Part shown: positions 25,085 through 33,358 of the stretch, in pieces
How positions within the stretch are numbered: position 1 is the first letter of the stretch
How the letters are laid out: each line of letters begins with the position of its first letter
Assembly (NCBI GenBank): GCA_958296055.1
Contig: CATQHS010000001.1
Span: forward strand, 2,328,277 to 2,392,276
Reading direction: 5' to 3'
DNA from: an uncultured Acidimicrobiales bacterium
Lineage (GTDB): Bacteria > Actinomycetota > Acidimicrobiia > Acidimicrobiales > Aldehydirespiratoraceae
Length of the DNA stretch: 64,000 bases
Notes under the pieces: generated by a model
The model's input: only the letters and a program-made list of their open reading frames with translations
Databases searched by the model: none
What the model was told of the DNA's origin: nothing
Made by a program: the position numbers and the translations under genes

Positions 25085-27019
25085 TCAGTCCTCGACGGTG
25101 CCGACGCGGCTCCTCCGTCGGGCCAGGCCGTAACCCAACGCGCCGATCACCGCCAGCACGGCCACTGTGATGGCCGCTGTCGCGCCGCCGCTCAGGCCGT
25201 CGCCGTCGCTGGCGGGGGCGACCGGCTCGGCCCCGGCGCTGCCGGGGTCGGTGTCGTCGGGCGGGGCCGCGGGCGTCTCGTCCGCCGCCGGGGTCGGCTC
25301 GCTTTCCGCCGCCTCGGGCTCGGCCGCCGCCGGGGCCTCGGTCTCGGCTGTCTCATCGGCCGGTTCCGGCTCGGACTCGGCCGCGACCGCGGCGGCCCCG
25401 TTGGCGTAAGGTGCCAGGAACGAGCGCTTGGTGAACACGCCGTGGCCGGGATCGCTGATCCAGCCGTCGTAGGCCTCCGGCCGGTAGCCCCAGCGGCCGT
25501 CGGGGTAGTACAGCACCACGGCCGGGGCCTCCTCGGCGAAGATCTCCTGGGCCTGGCGGATCAGCGGGAGCTTGGTCTCCACCGGCTCGCCCAGGGCCTG
25601 GTCGAGGACGGCGTCGAAGGCCGGGTTGGCGTAGCCGCTGAAGACCCCGCCGACGCCGCGCCCGGGCGTGTGGAAAAAGAAGAAAAGGTGCTCGGGGTCG
25701 GCGTGGGCGTGGGACTCGAAGACGGCGATGAACATCTCGACCGCGGGCGGGCCGTCGGGGCCGGGGCGGCGGGCCGCAGTGATGGCCGGGCCGTCGAGGG
25801 GCTCCACCGTGATGTCCACCCCGACGGCCGACAACTGCTCGGCCACCAGCTCCCCGGAGCGGATCTGGGGCGGGGCGGCCGCGTTCACCAGCAGGGTGAA
25901 GGCCAGCGGGGCCCCGTCGGGGGTCCGGCGGATGCCGTCGCCGCCGACCGCGTACCCGGCTTCGTCCAGCATGGCCGCGGCCGCGGCCGGGTCGAACCGG
26001 TGGCCGCCGACCGGATGGGCCCAGGGCGAGTCGGGGTGGGTCCAGGTGTCGTTGCCGGGGCGGCCGAGCCCGCCCTCGACGGTGTCGACGATGGCCTGGA
26101 CGTCGATGGCCGCGCTCAGGGCCCGGCGCACCGCCGGGTCCCTCAAGACGGGCTTGCGGGTGTTGAACATCAAATACAGCGACTGCATGCGGCTGCCCCG
26201 GACGACGGCCAGGTCCTCGGCCTCCTCGATCTGGCCCACCAGGGGGGCGGGCAGGTTGCGGGTCACGAAGTCCAGCTCCCCGGTCCGCAGGCCGGCGAAG
26301 GCGGCCTGGGCGTCGGCCACCACCGGCATGATCAGGGTGTCGACCAGAGGAGGGCCGAGGAAGTAGTCGTCGTTGGCCTCCAGCCGGTACGACACGCCGG
26401 GGTTGTAGTCGGTCATCCGGAACGGGCCGGTGCCGACCGGGAGCGAGACGGCGTCGGCTCGCGGATTCTCGATCCCCTCCCAGACGTGGCGGGGCAGGAT
26501 GGGGAGGTCGCCGCCGGGCAGCAAAGTGAAGGTGGCCACCGGCTCGGCAAAGGTCAGCTCCACGGTTGAGTCGTCGATCACGGTCGCCGACTCGAAAACG
26601 GGGTGGTCGTAGACGTGATGGCCGTAGCGGCCGGGGCCGCCGTCGTCGGCGAAGTACTGGAAGGTGAAGGCCACGTCGTCGGCGGCGAACGGCTCGCCGT
26701 CGTGCCACCTCACCCCGTCGCGCAGGGTGACGGTCCAGGTCCGGTAGTCGTCGGAGGGCTCGGCGCCCACGGCCAGCCACGGCTCGGGATCGAGGCGGCT
26801 CTGGGACCAGAACAGCGTGTCGTACACCAGCATGGTGAAGTCATGGGTGATCGGCAGGGCCTGGGGAACGATGAACGGATTGAGGTTCTTCTCGGCTGCG
26901 TGCAGACCGACCCGGACCACCACCTCGTCATCGCTCTGGGCGGTGGCCGGCGGTGCCAGGGCGGAAGCGAGAAAGGCCGTGGCCGCCCCCGCGGCGACGA
27001 GGAGCCTCGATTTGGACAT
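25085..27019 (-). CDS. Family 5 extracellular solute-binding protein with C-terminal membrane anchor
   Basis: A 644-residue SBP_bac_5 protein: signal peptide (residues 1-28, no lipobox cysteine), then the substrate-binding domain (about 34-530, with WTVTLRDGVRWHDGEPFAAD and the YWFLG-like NDDYFLGPP block). An Ala/Glu/Pro-rich linker (about 550-600) leads to a C-terminal helix (TAAITVAVLAVIGALGYGL) ending in RRRSR. The anchor therefore seems to be a C-terminal transmembrane helix instead of a lipid. First gene of the transporter operon. Family members bind peptides, nickel or opines; the ligand is not deducible. Confidence 0.9.
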   Translation of the reverse strand: MSKSRLLVAAGAATAFLASALAPPATAQSDDEVVVRVGLHAAEKNLNPFIVPQALPITHDFTMLVYDTLFWSQSRLDPEPWLAVGAEPSDDYRTWTVTLRDGVRWHDGEPFAADDVAFTFQYFADDGGPGRYGHHVYDHPVFESATVIDDSTVELTFAEPVATFTLLPGGDLPILPRHVWEGIENPRADAVSLPVGTGPFRMTDYNPGVSYRLEANDDYFLGPPLVDTLIMPVVADAQAAFAGLRTGELDFVTRNLPAPLVGQIEEAEDLAVVRGSRMQSLYLMFNTRKPVLRDPAVRRALSAAIDVQAIVDTVEGGLGRPGNDTWTHPDSPWAHPVGGHRFDPAAAAAMLDEAGYAVGGDGIRRTPDGAPLAFTLLVNAAAPPQIRSGELVAEQLSAVGVDITVEPLDGPAITAARRPGPDGPPAVEMFIAVFESHAHADPEHLFFFFHTPGRGVGGVFSGYANPAFDAVLDQALGEPVETKLPLIRQAQEIFAEEAPAVVLYYPDGRWGYRPEAYDGWISDPGHGVFTKRSFLAPYANGAAAVAAESEPEPADETAETEAPAAAEPEAAESEPTPAADETPAAPPDDTDPGSAGAEPVAPASDGDGLSGGATAAITVAVLAVIGALGYGLARRRSRVGTVED

Positions 27020-27034
27020 GGCCGGGCAGGGTAG

Positions 27035-27434
27035 CTACCGATGGCTGATCCAGGTGACGCCGGGCAGATCGTCGAATGCCGACGTATCCGCGGTCACGAC
27101 GGTTCGTTTGGTGGCTCGTGCCGTCGCGGCGATCATGAGATCATGGGCCCCCCCTGGGCCTGCCGGCCCGCCGAACGGCGACCAGCAACTGGGCGTACTC
27201 AGCGGCGACTGTGTAGTCGTAACTGATGACGGGGATCGCGTCCATGATCGCCTCCACGTACTCTCGGCGGCGGACTCGGTGGCGCTCGTTCGCCAAATTG
27301 ACGCCCACCAAGAGTTCGGCGACGGTGATTGCAGCCATGGCGATGTCATCGGCGTCTCGAACGACTTCGTCCAGATTTTGGTCCGAGCGCTCGGCATCAA
27401 TGAGGAAGGTTGTGTCAGCGAGCAGAAGACTCAT
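27035..27434 (-). pseudogene. PIN-domain toxin (VapC type), broken by a one-base frameshift
   Basis: The first part (ATG 27434, LLLADTTFLIDAER with catalytic aspartate, TVAELLVG) ends prematurely just after RRAGRPRGGP. The rest of the domain (AHDLMIAATARATKRTVVTADTSAFDD) continues in another phase. Removing one base from the C7 run at 27148-27154 restores a continuous 132-residue PIN protein. As read, the third and fourth acidic residues are lost and the toxin should be inactive. Explanations are mutation, slippage in the homopolymer, or a sequencing error. The start overlaps the antitoxin stop as ATGA. Confidence 0.8.
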
Positions 27435-27673
27435 GTTCGGTGATCGATCATGATCATCTCCCGGACTTCTGCCAGTTGGCCGGCCCACTGCTTGTCGGGG
27501 CGCCGGTCGCGGAGAAGGGCCTTGACATCGGTGCCCGAACCCCGAGATACCGGCGCGATGCGGGCCACTGCCTTGCCGCGGCGAATAACCGTGAAATCAT
27601 CCCCTTCATGTTCGACCGCATCTAAAAGACTCGAAAATCCTCTAGCGGCGTCGGTGGCGCTTATCTCGTGCAT
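27431..27673 (-). CDS. Phd/YefM-type antitoxin (VapB role)
   Basis: An 80-residue protein typical of Phd/YefM antitoxins: EISATDAARGFSSLLDAVEH for DNA binding, then a VIRRGKAVARI strand and a C-terminal toxin-wrapping segment. It precedes and overlaps the PIN gene by four bases. It probably represses its own promoter in the 97-bp divergent gap to the next gene. Confidence 0.88.
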   Translation of the reverse strand: MHEISATDAARGFSSLLDAVEHEGDDFTVIRRGKAVARIAPVSRGSGTDVKALLRDRRPDKQWAGQLAEVREMIMIDHRT

Positions 27674-27770
27674 GAAATCAGATTATCAGATCTTCGTGCC
27701 GCGCCGTCGATGCGTTCCGTTTCTTCGGCGTTGACAGGCTGGCGGGCTCGCCGCGTGGTAGCAAAGTTCC

Positions 27771-28493
27771 ATGCGGCTTTTGGTTTTTCAGCATGTCGAC
27801 TGCGAGCACCCGGGCAAGCTCCGGGACTTCCTGCGGGACGACGGGGTGGAGTGGGACGCGGTGGAGCTCGACGAGGGCGAGCCGATCCCCGACTTGGAGG
27901 ACTACGACGCCCTGTGGGTGATGGGCGGCCCCATGGACGTGTGGGACACCGACGAGCACCCGTGGCTGGTGCCGGAGAAAGAGGCCATCCGCCGCTGGGT
28001 GCGCGAGCTCGAGCGGCCCTTCCTGGGGGTGTGCCTGGGGCATCAGTTGCTGGCCGACGCCCTCGGCGGCGCTTGCGGACTCCAGCGCCCGCCCGAGATC
28101 GGGGTGCTGGAGGTGGAGCTCACCGCCGAGGGCCTCGCCGACCCGATCTTCGAGGGGATGGCCGAGCGCGGCCACGCCCTGCAGTGGCACTCGGTGTGCG
28201 TGGAGCAGCCCCCCGCCGGGGCGGTGGTGCTGGCCGGCTCGCCGCTGTGCGAGGTGCAGGCCATGCGGGTGGGGCCCCGGGCCTGGTCGATGCAGTACCA
28301 CGTGGAGGCGGAGCCGGACACGGTGGCCAACTGGGCCGCCATCGACGCCTACCGCGCCGCCCTGGAGGCCGCCCTCGGCCCCGGCGCGGCCGAGGGCCTG
28401 GCCGCCGAGGTGGACCGCCGCATCGACGCCTTCACCGCCGACGCCGAGCGCCTCTACCGCAACTTCATGGCCGCCGTGCCCGCCTACGGCTAG
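27771..28493 (+). CDS. Class I glutamine amidotransferase-family protein
   Basis: A 240-residue stand-alone GATase1 domain. The nucleophile elbow is GVCLGHQLLADALGG (cysteine about residue 88) and the H-x-E pair is in MQYHVEAEPD (about 177-183). VMGGPMDVWD forms the oxyanion region. Relatives hydrolyse glutamine or gamma-glutamyl compounds, including gamma-glutamyl amines. Given gmaS 10 kb away, hydrolysis of a gamma-glutamyl amide is conceivable but not shown. ATG at 27771 follows AAAG only weakly. Confidence 0.85.
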   Translation: MRLLVFQHVDCEHPGKLRDFLRDDGVEWDAVELDEGEPIPDLEDYDALWVMGGPMDVWDTDEHPWLVPEKEAIRRWVRELERPFLGVCLGHQLLADALGGACGLQRPPEIGVLEVELTAEGLADPIFEGMAERGHALQWHSVCVEQPPAGAVVLAGSPLCEVQAMRVGPRAWSMQYHVEAEPDTVANWAAIDAYRAALEAALGPGAAEGLAAEVDRRIDAFTADAERLYRNFMAAVPAYG

Positions 28494-28532
28494 GTGCCGA
28501 TCGAGAGCATCCAGCCCGTCTACGCGCCTACA

Positions 28533-28760
28533 ATGACCGTCGTGACTGAAACCGCCATCTCAGGCCACTTCGATGACGGCTACGACGACACCGAGTGGAA
28601 AGCGTCGCTGGAACGGTTCCTCGCGTTGCGAGGCCGCCACCCCGAACTTGGCGACTCTTTGGAGCGCTCTCGTCGAGCCGAGATTGAGGCCGATTACCCC
28701 GATGTTGAACCCGTAGGCCAGCCTCTGCCTGCCCGCGAGTTCTCCCCGATCCAACTGTAG
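28533..28760 (+). CDS. Putative antitoxin preceding a PIN toxin
   Basis: A short acidic protein (75 residues from ATG 28533) with no recognised domain; it ends ADYPDVEPVGQPLPAREFSPIQL in part. It is immediately followed by a PIN-domain gene, the position of a VapB antitoxin. A TACAAT element at 28529-28534 ends seven bases before the in-frame GTG at 28542. A leaderless mRNA starting MTETAISGH (72 residues) is therefore plausible, and the ATG at 28533 would then lie in the promoter. The frame is also open back to a GTG at 28494. Confidence 0.6.
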   Translation: MTVVTETAISGHFDDGYDDTEWKASLERFLALRGRHPELGDSLERSRRAEIEADYPDVEPVGQPLPAREFSPIQL

Positions 28761-29324
28761 GTGTCAGACGAGCCGGTAGTGCTCGACGCCTGGCCGGTCA
28801 TCGAGCACTTCAAGGGTGGTGAGCCTGCAGCCTCCGAGCTGGCCGATCTTCTAGTGCGCAACCGGGGCCGCCCTCCGGTCATGAGCGCGGTCAATTTCAC
28901 TGAGGTGTGCGCGGAGCTGGCTGGCCGGGTCGGCCCTGTCGCCACTATGCAGGCAGCCGACGACCTCCGTCGCCTGGTGTCGGTACGGCCCCCCGACCAC
29001 CGCATAGCGCAGACCGCCTCCTGGCTCAAGCACGCCTACTACATGGCACTCGGCGACACCTACGCCGCCGCCACCGCCATCAGTCTCGACGCCGAACTAT
29101 GGACCGGCGATCCCGAACTGCTTTGCGCCGACTGCATCTGGCAAGTGCGAGATTTACGCCCCTTTGATGTCCGCGTCCGCCGCCAACCCGCAACCGCACG
29201 CAAGAAAACCGGCCGCCGACCCGCGACGCTGAACGATCTCAACAACGAGCAACTCGTCGCGCTCATTGACGCCGTCCTTGAGCGCTCTGGAAGCTGGCCC
29301 CACGGAGGTCGCTCAGATAGATGA
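28761..29324 (+). CDS. PIN-domain ribonuclease toxin (VapC family)
   Basis: A 187-residue protein whose first 135 residues form a PIN domain. The acidic residues are in VVLDAWPVI (residue 9), NFTEVCAEL, LGDTYAAATA and LWTGDPELL. A basic C-terminal extension (about residues 135-187, with TARKKTGRRP) is unusual for VapC and may bind nucleic acid. GTG start directly follows the antitoxin stop without a gap. It overlaps the next gene by four bases. Confidence 0.85.
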   Translation: MSDEPVVLDAWPVIEHFKGGEPAASELADLLVRNRGRPPVMSAVNFTEVCAELAGRVGPVATMQAADDLRRLVSVRPPDHRIAQTASWLKHAYYMALGDTYAAATAISLDAELWTGDPELLCADCIWQVRDLRPFDVRVRRQPATARKKTGRRPATLNDLNNEQLVALIDAVLERSGSWPHGGRSDR

Positions 29325-30343
29325 GAGACATGGCCGCCTTTATTGCCGGGATGCCCAAGGCCGAGCTGCACATGCACATTGAGGGGGTGCTGGAGCCGGA
29401 GCTGAAGTTCGCCATGGCCGCCCGCAATGGGCTGGAGCTGCCCCATGCCACGGTGGAGGAGGTGCGGGCCTCCTACGACTTCGACGACTTGGCGTCCTTC
29501 CTGGTCGCCCGCTACGAGGGCGACACCGTGCTGGTGACCGAGGCCGACTTCTTCGATCTGGCCATGGCCTACTTCGAGACGGCGGCGGCCGAGAACCTGA
29601 TCTACGCCGAGATCTTCTTCGACCCTCAGGCCCACACCGCCAGGGGGGTGGCCTTCTCGACGGTGATCGAGGGGCTGCGGCGGGCCCAAGAAGACGCGGC
29701 CGCCCGGCTGGGCGTCGACTCGCAGCTCATCATGTGCTTCCTGCGCGATCTCAGCGCCTCCTCCGCGGCCGAGGCGCTCGAGCAGGCCGAGCCCTACCGG
29801 GACTGGATCGCCGGGGTGGGCCTCGACTCCGACGAGAAAAACAACCCGCCGGTCAAGTTCAAAGGCGTCTTCGAGGCCGCGGCCCGCCAGGGCTACCGGC
29901 TGACCATGCACTGCGACGTCGACCAGGAGAACTCGGTGCGCCACATCTGGCAGGCCCTCGACGAGATCGGCGTGGAGCGCATCGACCACGGGGTCAACAG
30001 CCTCGAGGACCCGGCTTTGGTGCGGGAGCTGGTCGCCCGGCAGACGGCCCTCACCTTGTGTCCGATCTCGAACCGCTATGTGGTGGGCGACAGCCGGTCG
30101 GCCGAGGCCAAGCGCATGCTCGACCTTCAGATGCGGCCCACCGTCAACTCCGACGATCCCGCCTACTTCGCCGGCTACATGAACGCCAACCTCGAAGTTG
30201 CGGCCGCCGACGGGGGCCTGACCGCCGAGGAGGTGGTGAAGCTGACCGGCAACGCCTTCGCCGCGAGCTGGGCCCCCGAGGCCGCCAAGCAGTCCTACCT
30301 CGACCGCCTCGACGCCTATGTCACCGACCGCCCCGCCCCATAG
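29321..30343 (+). CDS. Adenosine/adenine deaminase-family enzyme
   Basis: A 340-residue metal-dependent deaminase: zinc motif AELHMHIEG (residues 14-22), RIDHGVNSLEDP (about 223-234) and NSDDPAYFAGY (about 278-288). The block that normally reads H-A-G-E is here MHCDVDQENS, so the usual catalytic glutamate is not at its normal place; this is seen in a subset annotated as adenosine deaminases. Substrate could be adenosine, adenine or a modified purine. The start overlaps the PIN gene by four bases; it converges on the LLM gene with 23 bp of 3' overlap. Confidence 0.85.
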   Translation: MRDMAAFIAGMPKAELHMHIEGVLEPELKFAMAARNGLELPHATVEEVRASYDFDDLASFLVARYEGDTVLVTEADFFDLAMAYFETAAAENLIYAEIFFDPQAHTARGVAFSTVIEGLRRAQEDAAARLGVDSQLIMCFLRDLSASSAAEALEQAEPYRDWIAGVGLDSDEKNNPPVKFKGVFEAAARQGYRLTMHCDVDQENSVRHIWQALDEIGVERIDHGVNSLEDPALVRELVARQTALTLCPISNRYVVGDSRSAEAKRMLDLQMRPTVNSDDPAYFAGYMNANLEVAAADGGLTAEEVVKLTGNAFAASWAPEAAKQSYLDRLDAYVTDRPAP

Positions 30344-31322
30344 GTTCCTCTGCGCGGTCGATGACCGCGGCGGCGACAAGACGCAACCCCGTCATCGTGT
30401 GGTGAAAATCGACTGTGTCGACCGTGTCGATGCAGATCACGATCTCGTCGAGTCCGAGAGATTCTGTCGAGTCGTGCATCCATTGGCGGAGGCCGTCCAC
30501 CGGGCCGACGTAAGAATGGAGCCAGTGGTCGATCTCGTGGCGCAATACGGCGGGATCCATTCCGATCTCGCTGGCCCGGCTGTCGATGGCGGCGTGACGT
30601 TCGTCGTCGCCGCCGACCGGATGGTCGGTCAGCAGAACCGTGCACAGTCGGCTCATCACTATGTCGCTGCCGATGCGGCCGTGTTCGTCGGCGCCTAGGC
30701 GGATGGCCTCGGCGATCTCAACGGCGCCGGCGTTATCAGCCGAGAGCAGGTTGACGCGGTCGGCGTGGCGAGCGGCCAGTCTTACCATGGCGGGGCCCTG
30801 AGCGGCGATCAGGATCTCGGGTCCGGTGGGCCGGTGCGGCTTCGGCTCACAGACGCCGCCGTTTATGGAGTAGAACTCGCCCTCGAAGTCGGTGCGTGGT
30901 CTGGTCCACATCGATCGGAGGATCTCCAGTTCCTCGGACAGCATGGCGACCCGGCGACGGGGTGCGGGGAACTCCTGGCCCAGGGAACGCTGCTGTTCGG
31001 GGGCGTTTCCAGCGCCCATCCCGACGATCAGCCGACCGTTGCTGATCAGGTCGGCGGTGGCGGTGATCTTGGCGAACAGGCCCGGATGGCGCCGCCCGGC
31101 GGGCGAGACGAGCGATCCGAGTAGAAGGCGTCTGGTGCGCATCGCCATCGCCGGCAGCATCGTCCACGGCTCGAACGTGCCCACATCGACGTCGGCTTGG
31201 TGAGCGAAGAGGTCGTCGCCTATGTATGCGGCGTGGAAGCCGAGAGATTCGATCTCGGCGACTGCGTCCAGGTACTCCCGTGCGGTCCACCCCCACCCCA
31301 CCAACAGAACAGACGTGAGCAT
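30321..31322 (-). CDS. Luciferase-like (LLM) F420/FMN-dependent oxidoreductase
   Basis: A 333-residue LLM-class TIM barrel: GFHAAYIGDDLF, LLGSLVSPAGRRHPGLFAKI, GRLIVGMGAGNAPEQQR and LAARHADRVNLL are standard family segments. ATG at 31322 follows the Rieske gene stop with one base between (TGA-A-ATG), fixing the start. It is the last gene of the TetR-linked transporter operon. Substrate and exact cofactor are not readable. Confidence 0.85.
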   Translation of the reverse strand: MLTSVLLVGWGWTAREYLDAVAEIESLGFHAAYIGDDLFAHQADVDVGTFEPWTMLPAMAMRTRRLLLGSLVSPAGRRHPGLFAKITATADLISNGRLIVGMGAGNAPEQQRSLGQEFPAPRRRVAMLSEELEILRSMWTRPRTDFEGEFYSINGGVCEPKPHRPTGPEILIAAQGPAMVRLAARHADRVNLLSADNAGAVEIAEAIRLGADEHGRIGSDIVMSRLCTVLLTDHPVGGDDERHAAIDSRASEIGMDPAVLRHEIDHWLHSYVGPVDGLRQWMHDSTESLGLDEIVICIDTVDTVDFHHTMTGLRLVAAAVIDRAEEPMGRGGR

Positions 31323-31323
31323 T

Positions 31324-32589
31324 TCAGGGACTTCCGTCGTTATGAGGGCTCGAGCCCGGGTCGGCACCGGGCCGCTCCGCGGCAACGTTCTGGCTGTCGG
31401 CGGCTAAGAGGTCGTCGAGCACCCGATTGGTGAACAAATAATGGGGCTTATCCCAAAAAGGGGCGTAAAAACCTTGGTCGCGCCCCGGAGACCGGCGATT
31501 CTGCTGGATTGCCTCGATCACCGCGGTGTCTTCGGCCGCCGCAGTGGCAAAGAGATCATCGGCGGCCCGCCTCTGGGGTAGGCCGGCGGGACCGGCCGCC
31601 TCGGTCCGCACCAGAGTCGCCCCCGTTACTCGGGTCTGATCCACGCGCTCGGGGAACTGGATGATCGGAGCGATCAAGGTGTCCATCACGGCCAGAGAGA
31701 GGTTGGGATAGAGCTGAAGGAAAAACCCCCGCTCCGGCCGATGGCCGCGGCCGAGATGAGGGATATCAATGGTCGGGTATGTCTGGGCAACGTCAGCCTC
31801 CCGGTATCCGAATCCGAACAGGTTGCCGCGGGCGACGACCTCGAATTTCGGCGTGCCATCGACGCTTACCCGGGGGATGTCCGGCGATGCCGCGTACAAC
31901 TCGTGGGTGAAGGACTCATGGAGGATGTTGAGGCAGTCGTTCTCGGCGAAGGTCTTCCAGTTCGCGGCCGGCAACGACTCGAAGATCTCGATCTGGCCGG
32001 CCTCATCGGTCGTCGCTCTCAGATCCTCCAGATCGAACTCATAGAGGAGTTCTTTCAGCGGTTCGACGTGGGCGGCCAGAGTCGTCGGGGTTGAGAACAA
32101 GTTGACGAACAAGACGCCGAGGTGAACGCCGCAGGCAACCTCGGTCAGGGCGCGGTGCTGGTGGGGAACCGTGTCGAATCCGTTGCCGAAGCGACCAGCC
32201 CAGTATGGCGCATCAAGGAGTCGGCCCTTGAGATCGTAGCGCCAACCGTGATATGTGACCCGCAGTTCCGAGGTACCCCGAAACGGGGCCATGGCCACGG
32301 GACAGCCGTCGTAAGGGCACACGTTGTGAAACGTGCGTATCCGATGGTCGAGGCCTCTGACCGCCACGAGGGGGATGCCCCAGACGTCGATGGGCAACCC
32401 GTCGCCGGGATCGGGGATCTGATCGGCGAAGCAGGCCGCTAGCCAGTTGCGCTCGGCGATCCGGCTCCTCTCCCACTCGAAGAAATCGGGAGATGTGAAC
32501 GCCCGACGGGGCAAGGTGCGGGCCAGTTCAATGGGCTGGCGGATCGATCCGACCTCCTTGGCGGTGAGCTTGAACGCGGCCTTGTTCAT
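31324..32589 (-). CDS. Rieske-type non-heme iron oxygenase alpha subunit with degenerate Rieske site
   Basis: A 421-residue protein with the usual two-domain layout. The mononuclear iron site is intact: NWKTFAENDCLNILHESFTH gives the two histidines four residues apart. The Rieske motif is not. The first C-x-H reads C91-P-Y93, and the second C-x-x-H reads V111-T-Y-H114, so two of four [2Fe-2S] ligands are replaced; spacing and surrounding HGW are kept. Without a normal cluster, electron delivery must be altered or lost. It overlaps the GNAT gene by one base and is coupled to the LLM gene. Confidence 0.85.
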   Translation of the reverse strand: MNKAAFKLTAKEVGSIRQPIELARTLPRRAFTSPDFFEWERSRIAERNWLAACFADQIPDPGDGLPIDVWGIPLVAVRGLDHRIRTFHNVCPYDGCPVAMAPFRGTSELRVTYHGWRYDLKGRLLDAPYWAGRFGNGFDTVPHQHRALTEVACGVHLGVLFVNLFSTPTTLAAHVEPLKELLYEFDLEDLRATTDEAGQIEIFESLPAANWKTFAENDCLNILHESFTHELYAASPDIPRVSVDGTPKFEVVARGNLFGFGYREADVAQTYPTIDIPHLGRGHRPERGFFLQLYPNLSLAVMDTLIAPIIQFPERVDQTRVTGATLVRTEAAGPAGLPQRRAADDLFATAAAEDTAVIEAIQQNRRSPGRDQGFYAPFWDKPHYLFTNRVLDDLLAADSQNVAAERPGADPGSSPHNDGSP

Positions 32590-33344
32590 CAGGCCCCCTC
32601 CTCGGGGTCGATGCGGAACCCGTACCAGACGTTGAGTTCAGCTAGACGGCCGCGATCTTCGGTCAGGTCGACCTGGAGAAGATCCAGCGCGCCGCCGATG
32701 ACGTAGCCGCCGCTTTCGGGGAAGGCGAGGCCGGTCCAGCTTTCCCAGTCGCTGACCGATCCTTCGAACCGCATTGGCTCCCGACACACCCCCAAGCGCG
32801 CCGCTCCTTCGAGGACCTGGGTTCGTATCCATGGATCGAAGGGGGTGCCGTCGGACCGGGCCCAGTCAATGTACCGCTCGAACGGAACAGTCGGGTAGCG
32901 GCTTTTGAGTGTCGGCCGGATCGGGGCGATCAGATGGGATAGGCCGTGCTCCTTGCAAAGGCGCCGGCCTTCGGTGAGGGCGGTCGAGGCCAAACCCCGG
33001 CCCTGGTGAGAGGTTGCCACCGCCACCTGGATCCCGCACAGAGCTGTCGGCTCTCTACCCTCGCGGCGATGGCGCAGGCTGCGGGTGAGGACCTCGTGTT
33101 CGCTGTCGGGCAGATCCTCCACCGAACCGTCCCAGACGAAGGGAACTGTGTTGAACACGCCGGCTAGTTGGTCAGTGTCTGGATCCAGCAGATAAAGCTG
33201 AAAGTCACTGAACTCAGTCAGTATCTGGGGCCAACATCCGTTCCAGATAGGGTCGTGCAACATGAACTCTGGGAAGGCGTCCGATTCCATATGCTCAAAC
33301 TCGGTGAGCAGATCAGGACGCTGAGAATGGGTGACGACTTTCAT
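32589..33344 (-). CDS. GNAT-family acetyltransferase-like protein
   Basis: A 251-residue protein with a GNAT acetyl-CoA site in the middle (VAVATSHQGRGLASTALTEG, about residues 107-126). The N-terminal part (about 1-100) and the C-terminal extension (about 150-251) are longer than in simple GNATs, so it could be a two-lobed member. Lies 14 bases after the MBL-fold gene and overlaps the Rieske gene by one base. Likely acetylates a small molecule handled by this operon; the substrate is unknown. Confidence 0.8.
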   Translation of the reverse strand: MKVVTHSQRPDLLTEFEHMESDAFPEFMLHDPIWNGCWPQILTEFSDFQLYLLDPDTDQLAGVFNTVPFVWDGSVEDLPDSEHEVLTRSLRHRREGREPTALCGIQVAVATSHQGRGLASTALTEGRRLCKEHGLSHLIAPIRPTLKSRYPTVPFERYIDWARSDGTPFDPWIRTQVLEGAARLGVCREPMRFEGSVSDWESWTGLAFPESGGYVIGGALDLLQVDLTEDRGRLAELNVWYGFRIDPEEGA

Positions 33345-33358
33345 TCCCGGATTGCTCC

